Source of the DNA: Sulfurimicrobium sp031426915
GTDB taxonomy: Bacteria > Pseudomonadota > Gammaproteobacteria > Burkholderiales > Sulfuricellaceae
Assembly (NCBI GenBank): GCA_031426915.1
Contig: JASJPB010000038.1
Span: forward strand, 20,844-84,843
Reading direction: 5' to 3'
Length of the DNA stretch: 64,000 bases
Positions 19,101 to 27,181 of this stretch are shown piece after piece. The position numbers and the translations under genes were made by a program. A model generated the notes under the pieces. That model saw nothing but the letters and a program-made list of their open reading frames with translations. It was not told the origin of the DNA and made no database searches. Position 1 is the stretch's first letter, and each line of letters starts with the position of its first letter.

Positions 19101-19432
19101 TCCGCCACTACCAGCTCAGCTGCGGCCTGGAGGTCTGGCAAAGTGATCAGCGCGAAGCCATCCGGTTTAAGCACCCGCATAAATTCGCGCAGGGCAACCG
19201 GCACCTGGTGGGGAAAGAGATGTTCCACATTATGACTGGACCACACTGCATCTACGGAATTGGAGGGTACGACACGCATATCGGTCAGTGAGGCGACAAT
19301 CTCGGGATGCACGTCGGGATCGATATCGAGGCGTATCTCCTGCCATTCCCCGTTCTTGAAATGGTTATGGAAAGTCAGCTCGTTGACAGGTCCGCAACCG
19401 ACATGCAAAACGATTTTTTTGTTATCCGCCAT
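16166..19432 (-). CDS. Four-domain methyltransferase-glycosyltransferase fusion
   Basis: 1088 residues. Domain order: (1) about 1-220, a class I SAM methyltransferase with VLHVGCGPVNELTFH and HNVEHLFPHQV, like enzymes of surface-glycan clusters; (2) about 240-480, a GT2-like GT-A domain with YSDEDRI and GGFDTRYSGVEEYDLVLRAY; (3) about 500-740, a second GT2-like domain starting VLVVADNDLAHLQRCVESVL; (4) about 780-1088, a GT4-like GT-B domain with VGWVGGNSHTGDLE, FNECKSHLKLLEYGAMGYPV and VPNYLD. Such chains are known for enzymes that assemble several glycan units. ATG at 19432 follows GGAG by seven bases. It ends just before the fliC promoter, reading toward it. Domain 3 lacks an obvious DXD in the pattern I can see, so it may be degenerate. 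Acceptor is unknown; flagellin is a guess from position. Confidence 0.85.
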   Translation of the reverse strand: MADNKKIVLHVGCGPVNELTFHNHFKNGEWQEIRLDIDPDVHPEIVASLTDMRVVPSNSVDAVWSSHNVEHLFPHQVPVALREFMRVLKPDGFALITLPDLQAAAELVVADELDGVAYISPAGPIAAHDIIYGLGSETACGNEFMCHRTGFTAKKLYWTLIAAGFAEVLVQRDRFSLWATAYKQHPQELKALAGVDTEIYVPSPDDQITTCYRVWQEQHQPTPEHKALCDQRARLWNHPPRIHLALLISQPDDRKLATTIGSLAGQYHMPARVSVIAPFEPSPEWRDNDRLCWHVAHGDLLQEANRILVEFPADWVGYADAGDQFAPHALFSLAEAGLSHPDWRVIYSDEDRINSVAIRELPHFKPDFNPALLLSYPYIGGLMLAEANLFRQLGGFDTRYSGVEEYDLVLRAYEQAGANVFGHVPDVLYHRLTDGGHCKLPVSELIERGRLAVSAHLERRGIGADVIHGAFPASCRVRYRIGQEVSASVLVVADNDLAHLQRCVESVLEKTTWPNYELVLLADSSTPEDARAYVDALGKLGEPRIRAVLLTETLSWAASRNRLAAEAQGEFLVFLQAACAVMQNDWLEEMLARASQAGVAAVGPRLLQADGKVFQAGAILGLNNQPVFTPFADAALDYPGYYGRALLAQNFSALPEACLVLKHRTFEIAGGFDVAFSGDLGAADLCLRLTQQGDWLEWTPFVSLLYIGKPEESKASASWGEFYSRWLARMARDPAYNPNLSLRHDFAVGTLAPLSCEPYPWKPLPRILVNPADDTGSGEYRISSPARALNRTLKAQVMTSRSTMSPPEMERVAPDVIVLQRQVYEHQVEAIRRYKRFSRAFRVYELDDLITDLPPKSALRPFIPADVAHWLKEALSICDRFVVSTQPLADAYRHLHPDIRVVPNYLDGTYWKGHMPKRRAGRKPRVGWVGGNSHTGDLEIIVDVVKALSDEVEWVFFGMCIEEIQPFIHEFHEGVPLDKYPSKLASLNLDLALAPLEVHPFNECKSHLKLLEYGAMGYPVVCTDIHPYRGEFPVTLVRNHVSEWLGAIREHLAHPEKSAGQGDALRELVLSRWMLEDNLDVWKAAWLP

Positions 19433-19578
19433 CAATTTTCTCCGGTATCCTTACAGCCCATGAATGTCGCCCCAAGTCCCCGTCAATGCAACTTCCGTCC
19501 GTCTCTGACCGGTGCATCCGGGCATCGGCGATACTACAATAAAAATCGCTCAGTTCGGCACTTTGTTCACCACAGCCG

Positions 19579-20745
19579 ATGAATGCATCCCGAAAAAACG
19601 CCGCGCCTTCCAACAGGGAACTTCCCCCGCTTATCCTGCCCGGGGAACTTAACTACATCGCCGTTTTTCTGACGCTGGATTGCAACCTGAACTGCAGCTA
19701 CTGCATCAACGACCCTGAACAGGCAGGTGAGAGACGAAACCTGTTTCACAACACCAAAACCGCTTTGCCTCCGGAGGAGTGGATACGCGGGCTGGCACGG
19801 ATTCCTTTCTCCTCCGACCTGCCCATCACCCTGCAGGGCGGCGAGCCCACGCTCTACTGGGGCAGCCGGGGACTGGGCGCGATACTCTCCCACCTGCCCC
19901 ACTATTTCGACCTGCTCACCAACCTTGCCCTCAAACCGGAAAAATTCGCGCAACTACTCAATGGGCAGCAAGCCAAACTACAGCGCGACGCGCCCTACCC
20001 TTCCATCCGAGTCAGCTACCACCCGGAGGAAATGGAGCGCACATGGAAGGGACGAGGGTTCGAGGAACTGGTGGATCGTTGCGTGGCGCTGGCCGATTAT
20101 GGATTCAATGTTTCACCCGTCAAGGCCGAAAGCGATGTCGGCATCTACATGGTGGCCCACCCCGACAATAGCGTCACAGCGCGCATGAAAGCCGTTTATC
20201 AGGGTCGCGTGCCTTTCGAGACCAAGGAGTTCCTCGGCATGCATAACGGGCAGTTGCACGGCGCCTATCTGTACCCGTTCTCAACCCACCTGATCGCGGC
20301 CAACATCCATCCGCGCACCCTGAGTTGCGAGTGCCGTACCAGTGAATTGCTGCTGGACCCGCTCGGTTTCGTGTGGGGCTGCCATTTCTATCTATATGAA
20401 GCCTGGAAATCCGGCGTGGTAGAGCGTGAACACCCGACCCTTAAGGGACTTGACTACCACTATCGAAAATACGCTGACAAACTGTTTGCAGGGCAGGCGC
20501 TCAGGCCCGTCGGCCATATTCTCGACCCGGAATTCGTCATGGACGATTTGAGAGAATTCCGCGCCTGTTCATTTTACGGGCGCTGCATCGGCTGCGACAC
20601 CAAGGTTAAAAACAATCGGTTCCAGAGTCTGGACGACATGAACATTGCCCACACCTCGGTGGAGATTCGCAACATCGCCCTGCCGCCAGAACTAATCGAC
20701 CACCCCGAAATTCTGCCCCATCAACGGAAATTCCTGCGCGCATGA
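19579..20745 (+). CDS. Radical SAM enzyme with extra C-terminal cysteines
   Basis: 388 residues. The radical SAM cluster motif is CNLNCSYC (about residues 31-38, after VFLTLD), and GGEPTLYWG supplies the SAM-binding GGE. The C-terminal half carries further cysteines, CECR, WGC, and a compact C-SFYGR-C-IG-C group, likely ligands of an auxiliary Fe-S cluster (SPASM/twitch style). Substrate is not recognisable. It is the first gene of a nine-gene operon and overlaps the next gene by ATGA. The 146 bases upstream separate it from the divergent 1088-residue gene and must hold its promoter; I see no convincing one. Confidence 0.85.
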   Translation: MNASRKNAAPSNRELPPLILPGELNYIAVFLTLDCNLNCSYCINDPEQAGERRNLFHNTKTALPPEEWIRGLARIPFSSDLPITLQGGEPTLYWGSRGLGAILSHLPHYFDLLTNLALKPEKFAQLLNGQQAKLQRDAPYPSIRVSYHPEEMERTWKGRGFEELVDRCVALADYGFNVSPVKAESDVGIYMVAHPDNSVTARMKAVYQGRVPFETKEFLGMHNGQLHGAYLYPFSTHLIAANIHPRTLSCECRTSELLLDPLGFVWGCHFYLYEAWKSGVVEREHPTLKGLDYHYRKYADKLFAGQALRPVGHILDPEFVMDDLREFRACSFYGRCIGCDTKVKNNRFQSLDDMNIAHTSVEIRNIALPPELIDHPEILPHQRKFLRA

Positions 20746-21734
20746 CTCCTCCATCCGAACCCTTCACCCTGCTCGACGAGCGCAAGCATCGTGTGCTGAT
20801 CCTGAAAATGGGGTACAGCGAAACTCTGGACCCGGACACCAGCGGCGTGGTCAGCCTGGGCGATATCCTGCGCGCCACCGTGGTGCTGCATGCCTTTCCG
20901 CCGGAGAAATATGAAGTCACCTGGCTGGTGGACCAGAAAGGCGTCGACCTGCTCAAGGGCAATCCCTATATCCACCGCATCCTCACCGTGAACCCCTTCA
21001 CTCCTTTCCACCTCATGAACGACTGGTTCGATATGGTGGTAAATTTCGAGAAGGACCCAGGTATCTGTGCCATGGCGGACAAGATCCCCGCATGGAGACG
21101 CTACGGCTTCCGCTTCGATCATGTTTCTCATGAAGCGCACGCCTATGACAACTCGGATCAGGCGCTGTCGATGAGCAGGGATATCGATTTCAAGCGTCAG
21201 CAGTCCAAAAGCTGGTCCACCATGCTGTACGAAATGATCGGACGTCAGTACAACCATGAGCCTTATATACTCGGCTATCAGCCAAAATCGCAGGAAATTT
21301 ACGATATCGGCCTGAACCATCAGGTGGGCGGAAAATTCCCCATCAAACGCTGGCCCGACCCAAACTGGCAGCAATTGCATGACGCCCTTGCCGGCGAATA
21401 TTCGCTATCCTGGCAGCAAGGTATGGACAACATCGAAAGCTATATCGAGTGGATCAACAGCTGCCGCATCATCGTCACCAACGATTCGCTCGGCCTGCAC
21501 CTGGCTCTGGCGCTGGGCAAAAAGGTCGTCGCCATGTTTGGCCCCACCAAGGCCAATGAAGTGGACGAATGCGACTGTCTGATCAAGCTTACCCCTGACG
21601 TCCACTGGAGCTGCATGCCCTGCCTTGCCGCCTCATGCCATAACCCGGAAGGATTGTGTATGGCGCATATTGCTCAAGATCGTGTCACGAGCGCCGTAAA
21701 GAAACTATTCCGTCTCGATCATGGAACACCCTGA
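20742..21734 (+). CDS. GT9-family (heptosyltransferase-like) glycosyltransferase
   Basis: 330 residues with an N-terminal Rossmann half (RVLILKMGYSETLDPDTSGV, then SLGDILRATVVLHAFPP and VTWLVDQKG) and the C-terminal GT9 nucleotide-binding block VTNDSLGLHLALALGKKVVAMFG. The SLGDILRAT motif and the S/P-x-H-x-A-x-A-x-x-K pattern are those of ADP-heptose:LPS heptosyltransferases. C-terminal cysteines (CMPCLAASCHNPEGLC) recall the Cys-rich end of some GT9 members. Coupled on both sides (ATGA with the radical SAM gene, no gap to the next). It may transfer the sugar made by its neighbours. Confidence 0.8.
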   Translation: MTPPSEPFTLLDERKHRVLILKMGYSETLDPDTSGVVSLGDILRATVVLHAFPPEKYEVTWLVDQKGVDLLKGNPYIHRILTVNPFTPFHLMNDWFDMVVNFEKDPGICAMADKIPAWRRYGFRFDHVSHEAHAYDNSDQALSMSRDIDFKRQQSKSWSTMLYEMIGRQYNHEPYILGYQPKSQEIYDIGLNHQVGGKFPIKRWPDPNWQQLHDALAGEYSLSWQQGMDNIESYIEWINSCRIIVTNDSLGLHLALALGKKVVAMFGPTKANEVDECDCLIKLTPDVHWSCMPCLAASCHNPEGLCMAHIAQDRVTSAVKKLFRLDHGTP

Positions 21735-22835
21735 ATGTCAGACACTTATGGCATCGACAGCCACAAGCTCATGTACCACCCAGCCCGCACGGCACAGATA
21801 CTCGATGTGGGGGATGACTGGGAAAAGGCCAGGCAGGTTTACCCGATTTACATTGAAATCTCCCCGGTAGGCGCATGCAACCACCGCTGTACCTTCTGCG
21901 CGGTGGATTACATCGGCTACCAGTCGGTGATGCTCGACGCAGAAGTCCTCAAGACCCGCCTGGCGGAAATGGGTACGCTGGGGGTGAAGAGCGTGATGTA
22001 CGCGGGAGAGGGCGAGCCGCTGCTGCACAAGAAAATCGACGAAATCGTCATCGCCACCAAGGAGGCCGGCATCGACGTGGCTTTCACCACCAACGGCGTG
22101 GCGATGACGGAGCGTTTCCTGCAGACGCTGCCCCATATTTCCTGGATCAAGGTGTCGTTCAACGCCGGAACCGCGGCCAGTTACGCCAGGATACACCGGA
22201 CCAGGGAAGCGGATTTCGAGCGCGTGATCGCCAACCTGAAACGGGCCGTGGCCTTGAAAAAGGCGCAAAACCTGAGCTGCACCATCGGCGCCCAGTCCCT
22301 GCTGTTGCCGGAGAACATGGACGAGATGGAGACGCTGGCGCGCATCTGCCGCGACGAGATCGGACTCGATTACTTGGTGGTCAAGCCCTATTCCCAGCAC
22401 CGTTTCAGCACAACCCAGGTGTACAGCGAACTCGACTACAGCGGACTAATTCCGCTGGGAGAAAGACTAGCGGCATACAACACCGATTCCTTCCAGCTGA
22501 TTTTCCGTGGCCACACCATGCAGAAGACCCTGGAAAAGCAAGCCCCGCGCTACCCCCGCTGCTATGCAACGCCCTTCGTCTGGGCCTACCTCATGGCCAA
22601 CGGCGCGCTTTACGGTTGCAGCGCCTACCTGCTGGACCAGCGTTTCGAATACGGCAACATCAACCAGAGCTCCTTCCAGGATATCTGGCAGAGTGACAAG
22701 CGCCGCGATAATTTCCAGTTCATCCGCAACGAACTGGACATCGGAGAGTGCCGCCTGAACTGCCGGATGGACGAAATCAACCGCTACCTGCACCGCATCG
22801 ACCAGAACTTGGTGCCCCACGTCAATTTCATTTAG
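21735..22835 (+). CDS. Radical SAM enzyme, SPASM-like (second of three)
   Basis: 366 residues with the cluster motif CNHRCTFC (about residues 41-48), a GEGEPLLH SAM-binding segment, and a SPASM-like C-terminus: C in YPRCYATPF, ALYGCSAYLLDQ, the typical GNINQSSFQDIWQSDK, and GECRLNC. It resembles the third radical SAM protein of this operon in layout (GEGEPLLHK versus GGGEPLLYK), so they look like paralogues. ATG directly abuts the previous stop. The reaction is unknown; SPASM proteins act on peptides and sugars. Confidence 0.85.
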   Translation: MSDTYGIDSHKLMYHPARTAQILDVGDDWEKARQVYPIYIEISPVGACNHRCTFCAVDYIGYQSVMLDAEVLKTRLAEMGTLGVKSVMYAGEGEPLLHKKIDEIVIATKEAGIDVAFTTNGVAMTERFLQTLPHISWIKVSFNAGTAASYARIHRTREADFERVIANLKRAVALKKAQNLSCTIGAQSLLLPENMDEMETLARICRDEIGLDYLVVKPYSQHRFSTTQVYSELDYSGLIPLGERLAAYNTDSFQLIFRGHTMQKTLEKQAPRYPRCYATPFVWAYLMANGALYGCSAYLLDQRFEYGNINQSSFQDIWQSDKRRDNFQFIRNELDIGECRLNCRMDEINRYLHRIDQNLVPHVNFI

Positions 22836-22845
22836 GCGCGACCAC

Positions 22846-23631
22846 ATGACCGACCTGAAAGACATTTCCAAGCGCATCCGCCGCACCATCGTGGAGCTCG
22901 CGCATTCCTCCAAGGGCCCCCACGTGGGTTCGGCGCTGTCCTGCGCCGACATCCTGACTGTGCTGTATTTCGACGTGTTGCGCCTGGAGAACTGGGCACA
23001 GCGCGACGTTTTTATTCTCAGCAAGGCTCATGCCGCCATGTCGCTGTACGCCACGCTGGCGGAGCGCGGCATCCTCGACCGAGGCCTGCTGCCGGGCTAC
23101 TGCCGCAACGAGGGCGACCTGCCTGCCCATCTGGACCGTTTCTCGGCTCCCGGGGTGGAGCTTTCTGCCGGTTCGCTGGGGCACGGCTTCAACATGGGCC
23201 TGGGCATGGCCTACGCCTTCAAGAAACAGAACAATGGCCGCAAAGTGTTCGTAGTGATCGGCGACGGCGAAACCCAGGAAGGCTCGATCTGGGAAGGCGC
23301 CCTGTTCGCGCCCAAGCTGGGGCTGGACAACTTCACCGTGGTCGTCGATTACAACAACCTGCAAGGTTACGGCCGGCCCAACGAACTGTGCAGCTTTACG
23401 CCCTTGAAAGAAAAGTGGCAGTCCTTCGGCTGGCACGTCATCGAGGCGGACGGGCACGACCACGAGGCGCTCCGACTGGCTTTGCATGCCGATTCCCAGG
23501 GCAAACCCAAGGTAGTCATCGCCAACACCACCAAGGGCAAGGGCGTGTCCTTCATGGAAGACCAGCTGATCTGGCATTACTACATCGTGACCGACGAACA
23601 CAAAGCCCGGGCCTTCGAGGAAATCCAGTGA
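22846..23631 (+). CDS. Transketolase, N-terminal (ThDP pyrophosphate-binding) subunit
   Basis: 261 residues that cover only the pyrophosphate-binding domain of a transketolase. Seen: PHVGSALSCADILTVLYF with the cofactor His, SKAHAAMSLYATLA, and the ThDP motif GDGETQEGSIWEGA (from residue 139) closing with DYNNLQ (168-172). Together with the next gene it makes one enzyme. Split transketolases transfer two-carbon ketol units; here the genes sit between radical SAM genes, not in a pentose phosphate or Calvin cluster, so a dedicated sugar-building role is likely. Confidence 0.93.
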   Translation: MTDLKDISKRIRRTIVELAHSSKGPHVGSALSCADILTVLYFDVLRLENWAQRDVFILSKAHAAMSLYATLAERGILDRGLLPGYCRNEGDLPAHLDRFSAPGVELSAGSLGHGFNMGLGMAYAFKKQNNGRKVFVVIGDGETQEGSIWEGALFAPKLGLDNFTVVVDYNNLQGYGRPNELCSFTPLKEKWQSFGWHVIEADGHDHEALRLALHADSQGKPKVVIANTTKGKGVSFMEDQLIWHYYIVTDEHKARAFEEIQ

Positions 23632-24539
23632 GAAATTCATTTATCGACACCATCATCGACGAATGCACGCGGCGCGACGATGTTTTCATCATCTCCGGCG
23701 ATGCCGGGCTGGGCGTGTTCGACCAGTTCAAGGTCGAACACCCGGACCGCTTCCTCAATCTGGGCATCGCCGAGCAGAACATGATCAGCCATGCGGCGGG
23801 CATGGCCCTGGCCGGCTACAAGGTTTACGTCTACAACATCATTCCCTTCGTGCTGTACCGCTGTTACGAGCAGGTCAGGAACGACATCTGCTACCAGAAA
23901 CTGCCGGTGACCCTGGTCGGCATCGGCTGCGGCCTCACCTACGCCATGCAGGGCATGACCCATTATTCCGTGGAGGATCTGGGCCTTGCCCGGACGCTGC
24001 CCAATCTGCGGGTGTTTTCCCCCATGGACCCGGTGCAGGCGAAACTGGCAGCGCAATATTCCCTGCGCAGCGGGGACCCTGTTTTCGTGCGCTTGGCCAA
24101 ACGCGGCGAACCGAATATCCATACCCATGACGCCTTCGATGTGAGCCAGCCGCAACTGGTGGCGGAAGGACAAGGGGCCGCCATCGTATTCCACGGCACG
24201 GTGGTGTCCGAAGTGCTGAAGGCCCGGGAAATGCTGCAGGCGCAGGGCATTTCTCCGCGCGTGATTTCGCTGCCCATGGTGCAGCCGCTCCCGTTCCGCG
24301 AATTGCTGGCAATGCTGGACGGCATTTCACAGGTGTTCGTGGTGGAAGAGCATTATGTCGATAGCGGCCTGGGCGCCGCGCTGGCGCTGGAACATGCGCG
24401 CGCCAACCCGGCCTGGCGCCTGCATTGCCTTGGCATCGCACCTGGTTTCGTGCATGAGATCAGGAACCAGGACGGCATGCGCGAATTTTATGGCATCTCC
24501 GCCACGGCCATCGCACGGCGCGTGGCCGAAGTGATGTAA
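23628..24539 (+). CDS. Transketolase, C-terminal (pyrimidine-binding) subunit
   Basis: 303 residues from a GTG at 23628 that overlaps the stop of the N-subunit gene (GTGA). It starts VRNSFIDTIIDECTRRDDVF and holds the catalytic GIAEQNM motif (Glu at residue 49), the pyrimidine-binding region YNIIPFVLYRCYEQVRND and a C-terminal transketolase domain with VVEEHYVDSGLG. A longer open frame begins at 23388 but lies inside the N-subunit gene. Overlap with equal strand argues for a 1:1 complex. Confidence 0.93.
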   Translation: MRNSFIDTIIDECTRRDDVFIISGDAGLGVFDQFKVEHPDRFLNLGIAEQNMISHAAGMALAGYKVYVYNIIPFVLYRCYEQVRNDICYQKLPVTLVGIGCGLTYAMQGMTHYSVEDLGLARTLPNLRVFSPMDPVQAKLAAQYSLRSGDPVFVRLAKRGEPNIHTHDAFDVSQPQLVAEGQGAAIVFHGTVVSEVLKAREMLQAQGISPRVISLPMVQPLPFRELLAMLDGISQVFVVEEHYVDSGLGAALALEHARANPAWRLHCLGIAPGFVHEIRNQDGMREFYGISATAIARRVAEVM

Positions 24540-24562
24540 CGCTTCAATCCGGAACCCAATCC

Positions 24563-25627
24563 ATGTCCAAGCTCTATAGCAACCTCAAATTCCTGCGCTA
24601 CGCCGACCACGTCGAGGCGCTGCGCGAACAGCGCGTGGTGGCACCGGTGCATATCCGCATCAAGCCGATGAACCATTGCAACCACGACTGCTGGTATTGC
24701 GCCTACCGCGTCAGCAACCTGCAGCTGGGCGAGGATATCGATCTCAAGGACAGCATCCCGGAAGCCAAGATGTTCGAAATCGTCGACGACGTGATCGCCA
24801 TGGGCGTGAAGGCGGTGACCTTCTCCGGCGGCGGCGAACCGCTGCTGTACAAGCCGCTGCCGGAGGTGGTGGAGCGGCTGGCCAAGGGCGGCGTGCGGGT
24901 GGCTTCACTGACCAACGGGTCGAACCTCAAGGGCAAGGTCGCCGATGCCTTCGCCGAACACGGCACCTGGATCCGCATTTCCATGGACGGCTGGGACGAT
25001 GCCAGCTATGCCAAGGCGCGCCACATCAAGGAGGGCGAGTTCACCCGGCTGCTAGAGAACATCCGCGCCTTCACCGCGCGCGGTTCGAAATGCGTGCTGG
25101 GCGTGAGCTATATCGTGGGTGAGGAAAACTGCGACCATCTCTACGAGGTGTGCGCACTGCTCAGGGACGCGGGCGTGAACCACGTCAAATTTTCCGGCGT
25201 GGTGGTTGCCAACAGCGGGGCGGAGAACAACGCCTACCACGCGAAGATCATGGACCGCGCCACGGCCCAGATCGCCAAAGCCAGGACGCTGGCGGACGAG
25301 CGTTTCGACGTGATCGACCATTACCACGAACTGGACGAGCGTTTCGAAAAGCACTACACCTTCTGCCCCTACCTCATGTTCCTGACGGTGATCGGCGCCG
25401 ACAGCATGGTCTATACCTGCCAGGACAAGGCCTATACCCAGAGCGGCACCCTGGGCTCGATCCGCGACCGCTCGTTCAAGGATTTCTGGTTCTCGGAGGA
25501 GAACCGCGAGCGCTTGTTCAGCCTCGACCCTTCCAAGGCTTGCAGCCACCACTGCGTAAGCCACGGCAAAAACCTCGCCATTCTGGACCTGCTGTCGCTG
25601 GACCCGGATCACGGCAGTTTCGTCTGA
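24563..25627 (+). CDS. Radical SAM enzyme, SPASM-like (third of three)
   Basis: 354 residues with CNHDCWYC (about residues 38-45), FSGGGEPLLYKPL for SAM binding, and a SPASM-like tail: FCPYLMFLTVIGAD, VYTCQDKAYTQSGTLGSIRD, and ACSHHC. It shares the GEPLL segment and C-terminal plan with the radical SAM gene at 21735. Starts 23 bases after the transketolase C-subunit gene. Its substrate cannot be read from the sequence; carbohydrate or amino acid precursors of the surface glycan are likely from context. Confidence 0.85.
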   Translation: MSKLYSNLKFLRYADHVEALREQRVVAPVHIRIKPMNHCNHDCWYCAYRVSNLQLGEDIDLKDSIPEAKMFEIVDDVIAMGVKAVTFSGGGEPLLYKPLPEVVERLAKGGVRVASLTNGSNLKGKVADAFAEHGTWIRISMDGWDDASYAKARHIKEGEFTRLLENIRAFTARGSKCVLGVSYIVGEENCDHLYEVCALLRDAGVNHVKFSGVVVANSGAENNAYHAKIMDRATAQIAKARTLADERFDVIDHYHELDERFEKHYTFCPYLMFLTVIGADSMVYTCQDKAYTQSGTLGSIRDRSFKDFWFSEENRERLFSLDPSKACSHHCVSHGKNLAILDLLSLDPDHGSFV

Positions 25628-25649
25628 CCCGGCTTTTCAGGAAAACCTC

Positions 25650-26312
25650 ATGGGAAAACTGCGCAACATCGTCACCCCGCTGCACAAGAAAACGGCCCGC
25701 GATTACGTGGCCCGCATGGTCGGCGACAAGATCCACTGCATGGAAGTCGCCAAACAATACGGCTTCGACTACTGGGACGGCGACCGGAAATACGGCTACG
25801 GCGGCTACCGCTACGACGGGCGCTGGGAAGTCGTGGCGCGCGGCCTGATCGAGGCATATGGCCTGCAGGACGGCGCGAAAATTCTCGATGTCGGCTGCGG
25901 CAAGGCCTTCCTCCTGTACGAACTGAAAAAGCTCCTGCCCAACGCCGAAATCGCCGGTTTCGACAGTTCGGAATACGCACTGAAAAACGCCAAGGAAGAA
26001 GTACGCGACCGGCTTTTCCTGCACCGCGCGGAGGATGCCTTCCCCTATGAGGACGGACAGTTCGACCTGGTCATTTCGCTCGGAACCCTGCACAACCTCC
26101 CCATCTTCGAACTCAAATCGGCGCTGCGCGAGATGGAGCGGGTGGCGAAGCAGGGTTACCTGATGGTGGAGGGCTACCGCAGCGACGCGGAGTTGTTCAA
26201 CCTGCAATGCTGGGCGCTGACCTGCGAGAGTTTTTTCCGCCCCGAGGAATGGGTGTGGCTGTTCCGGGAATTCGGCTACAGCGGCGATTTCGAATTCATT
26301 TACTTCGAGTGA
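25650..26312 (+). CDS. Class I SAM-dependent methyltransferase
   Basis: 220 residues. The SAM-binding motif I is KILDVGCGKAFLLYEL, followed by the acidic residue of motif II in IAGFDSSEYAL and by FDLVISLGTLHNLP (post-motif). The N-terminal 60 residues (Tyr/Gly-rich, KYGYGGYRYDGRWE) are typical of glycan methyltransferases. ATG behind AGGAAAA. Its TGA overlaps the GTG of the next gene, so the two are coupled. Confidence 0.88.
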   Translation: MGKLRNIVTPLHKKTARDYVARMVGDKIHCMEVAKQYGFDYWDGDRKYGYGGYRYDGRWEVVARGLIEAYGLQDGAKILDVGCGKAFLLYELKKLLPNAEIAGFDSSEYALKNAKEEVRDRLFLHRAEDAFPYEDGQFDLVISLGTLHNLPIFELKSALREMERVAKQGYLMVEGYRSDAELFNLQCWALTCESFFRPEEWVWLFREFGYSGDFEFIYFE

Positions 26313-27181
26313 GTCCGGTCGTGGCAACGCAGGGGACATATCTTATCGTCGGCAGTGACGGGCTGATCGGTGCTGCCCTGAAGCGGAAGTTCCTTGCCGA
26401 GGGACGAACCGTCCTGGGCACGACACGACAGCCGGAATCGATCGGGGAAGACGTCCTGCTGCTGGACTTGGCGGGAAACGTGGAAGCCTGGAAGGCCCCG
26501 GCGGGGGTGAAGGTGGCCTTCCTGTGCGCCGCCGCCGCCACCTTGAAACAGTGTGAAGCAGATCCCGCCGGCACCTGCTTGGTCAACGTTGACAACCTGG
26601 CGCGCCTCGCAGGCAAGCTGGTGCAAAGCGGCGCCTTTGTGGTGTTCCTTTCCTCCAGTGCGGTGTTCGACGGCTCCATGGCTTTCGCTGCCAGCGATAC
26701 CCCCTTCCTCCCCATGACCGAGTATGGTAGGCAAAAAGCCAATGCGGAGCGCCTCCTCCTGGATCTGGGAGAAAATGTCGCCATCGTGCGTCCTACCAAG
26801 GTGGTGTCACCTGGCATGCAGCTTCTCGTCCAGTGGCGCGAGGCGCTGGCACGAGGCGAGCCGATCCGGCCCTTCAGCGACCTGTTGATGTCACCGCTTC
26901 CGCTGGATTTCGCCACGGAAGCGCTGTTGCGCATCGCCGACTCGCGCCGGGGCGGGATTTACCAGCTTTCCGGCGTGGCCGACGTGTCCTATGCCGAATT
27001 TGCCGCAGCCTGGATGAAGCGCCTCGGCTTCCCCGCCCACTTGCTGCAGCCCTGTCACGCGGGGGGCGGGATCGCCAAGCCGAGGTTCACGACCCTCGAT
27101 ATGAGCGCCGTGACCCGGCAATTTGGCTTCAGGCCGCCCACCCTCGAACAGACGGTCGATTCCTTATGCCAGAAGCCATGA
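26309..27181 (+). CDS. RmlD-like NAD(P)-dependent sugar reductase/epimerase
   Basis: 290 residues from a GTG at 26309, overlapping the methyltransferase stop by four bases. Seen: the Rossmann motif YLIVGSDGLIGAALKRKFL, the strand-4 segment VVFLSSSAVFDGS and the catalytic YGRQKANAE (Y-x-x-x-K). The Gly-poor, short form and the FDG/Y-x-x-K arrangement resemble dTDP-4-dehydrorhamnose reductase (RmlD) more than UDP-galactose epimerase. Probable substrate is a nucleotide-linked 4-keto sugar; no matching dehydratase was seen in the window. Confidence 0.82.
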   Translation: MSPVVATQGTYLIVGSDGLIGAALKRKFLAEGRTVLGTTRQPESIGEDVLLLDLAGNVEAWKAPAGVKVAFLCAAAATLKQCEADPAGTCLVNVDNLARLAGKLVQSGAFVVFLSSSAVFDGSMAFAASDTPFLPMTEYGRQKANAERLLLDLGENVAIVRPTKVVSPGMQLLVQWREALARGEPIRPFSDLLMSPLPLDFATEALLRIADSRRGGIYQLSGVADVSYAEFAAAWMKRLGFPAHLLQPCHAGGGIAKPRFTTLDMSAVTRQFGFRPPTLEQTVDSLCQKP

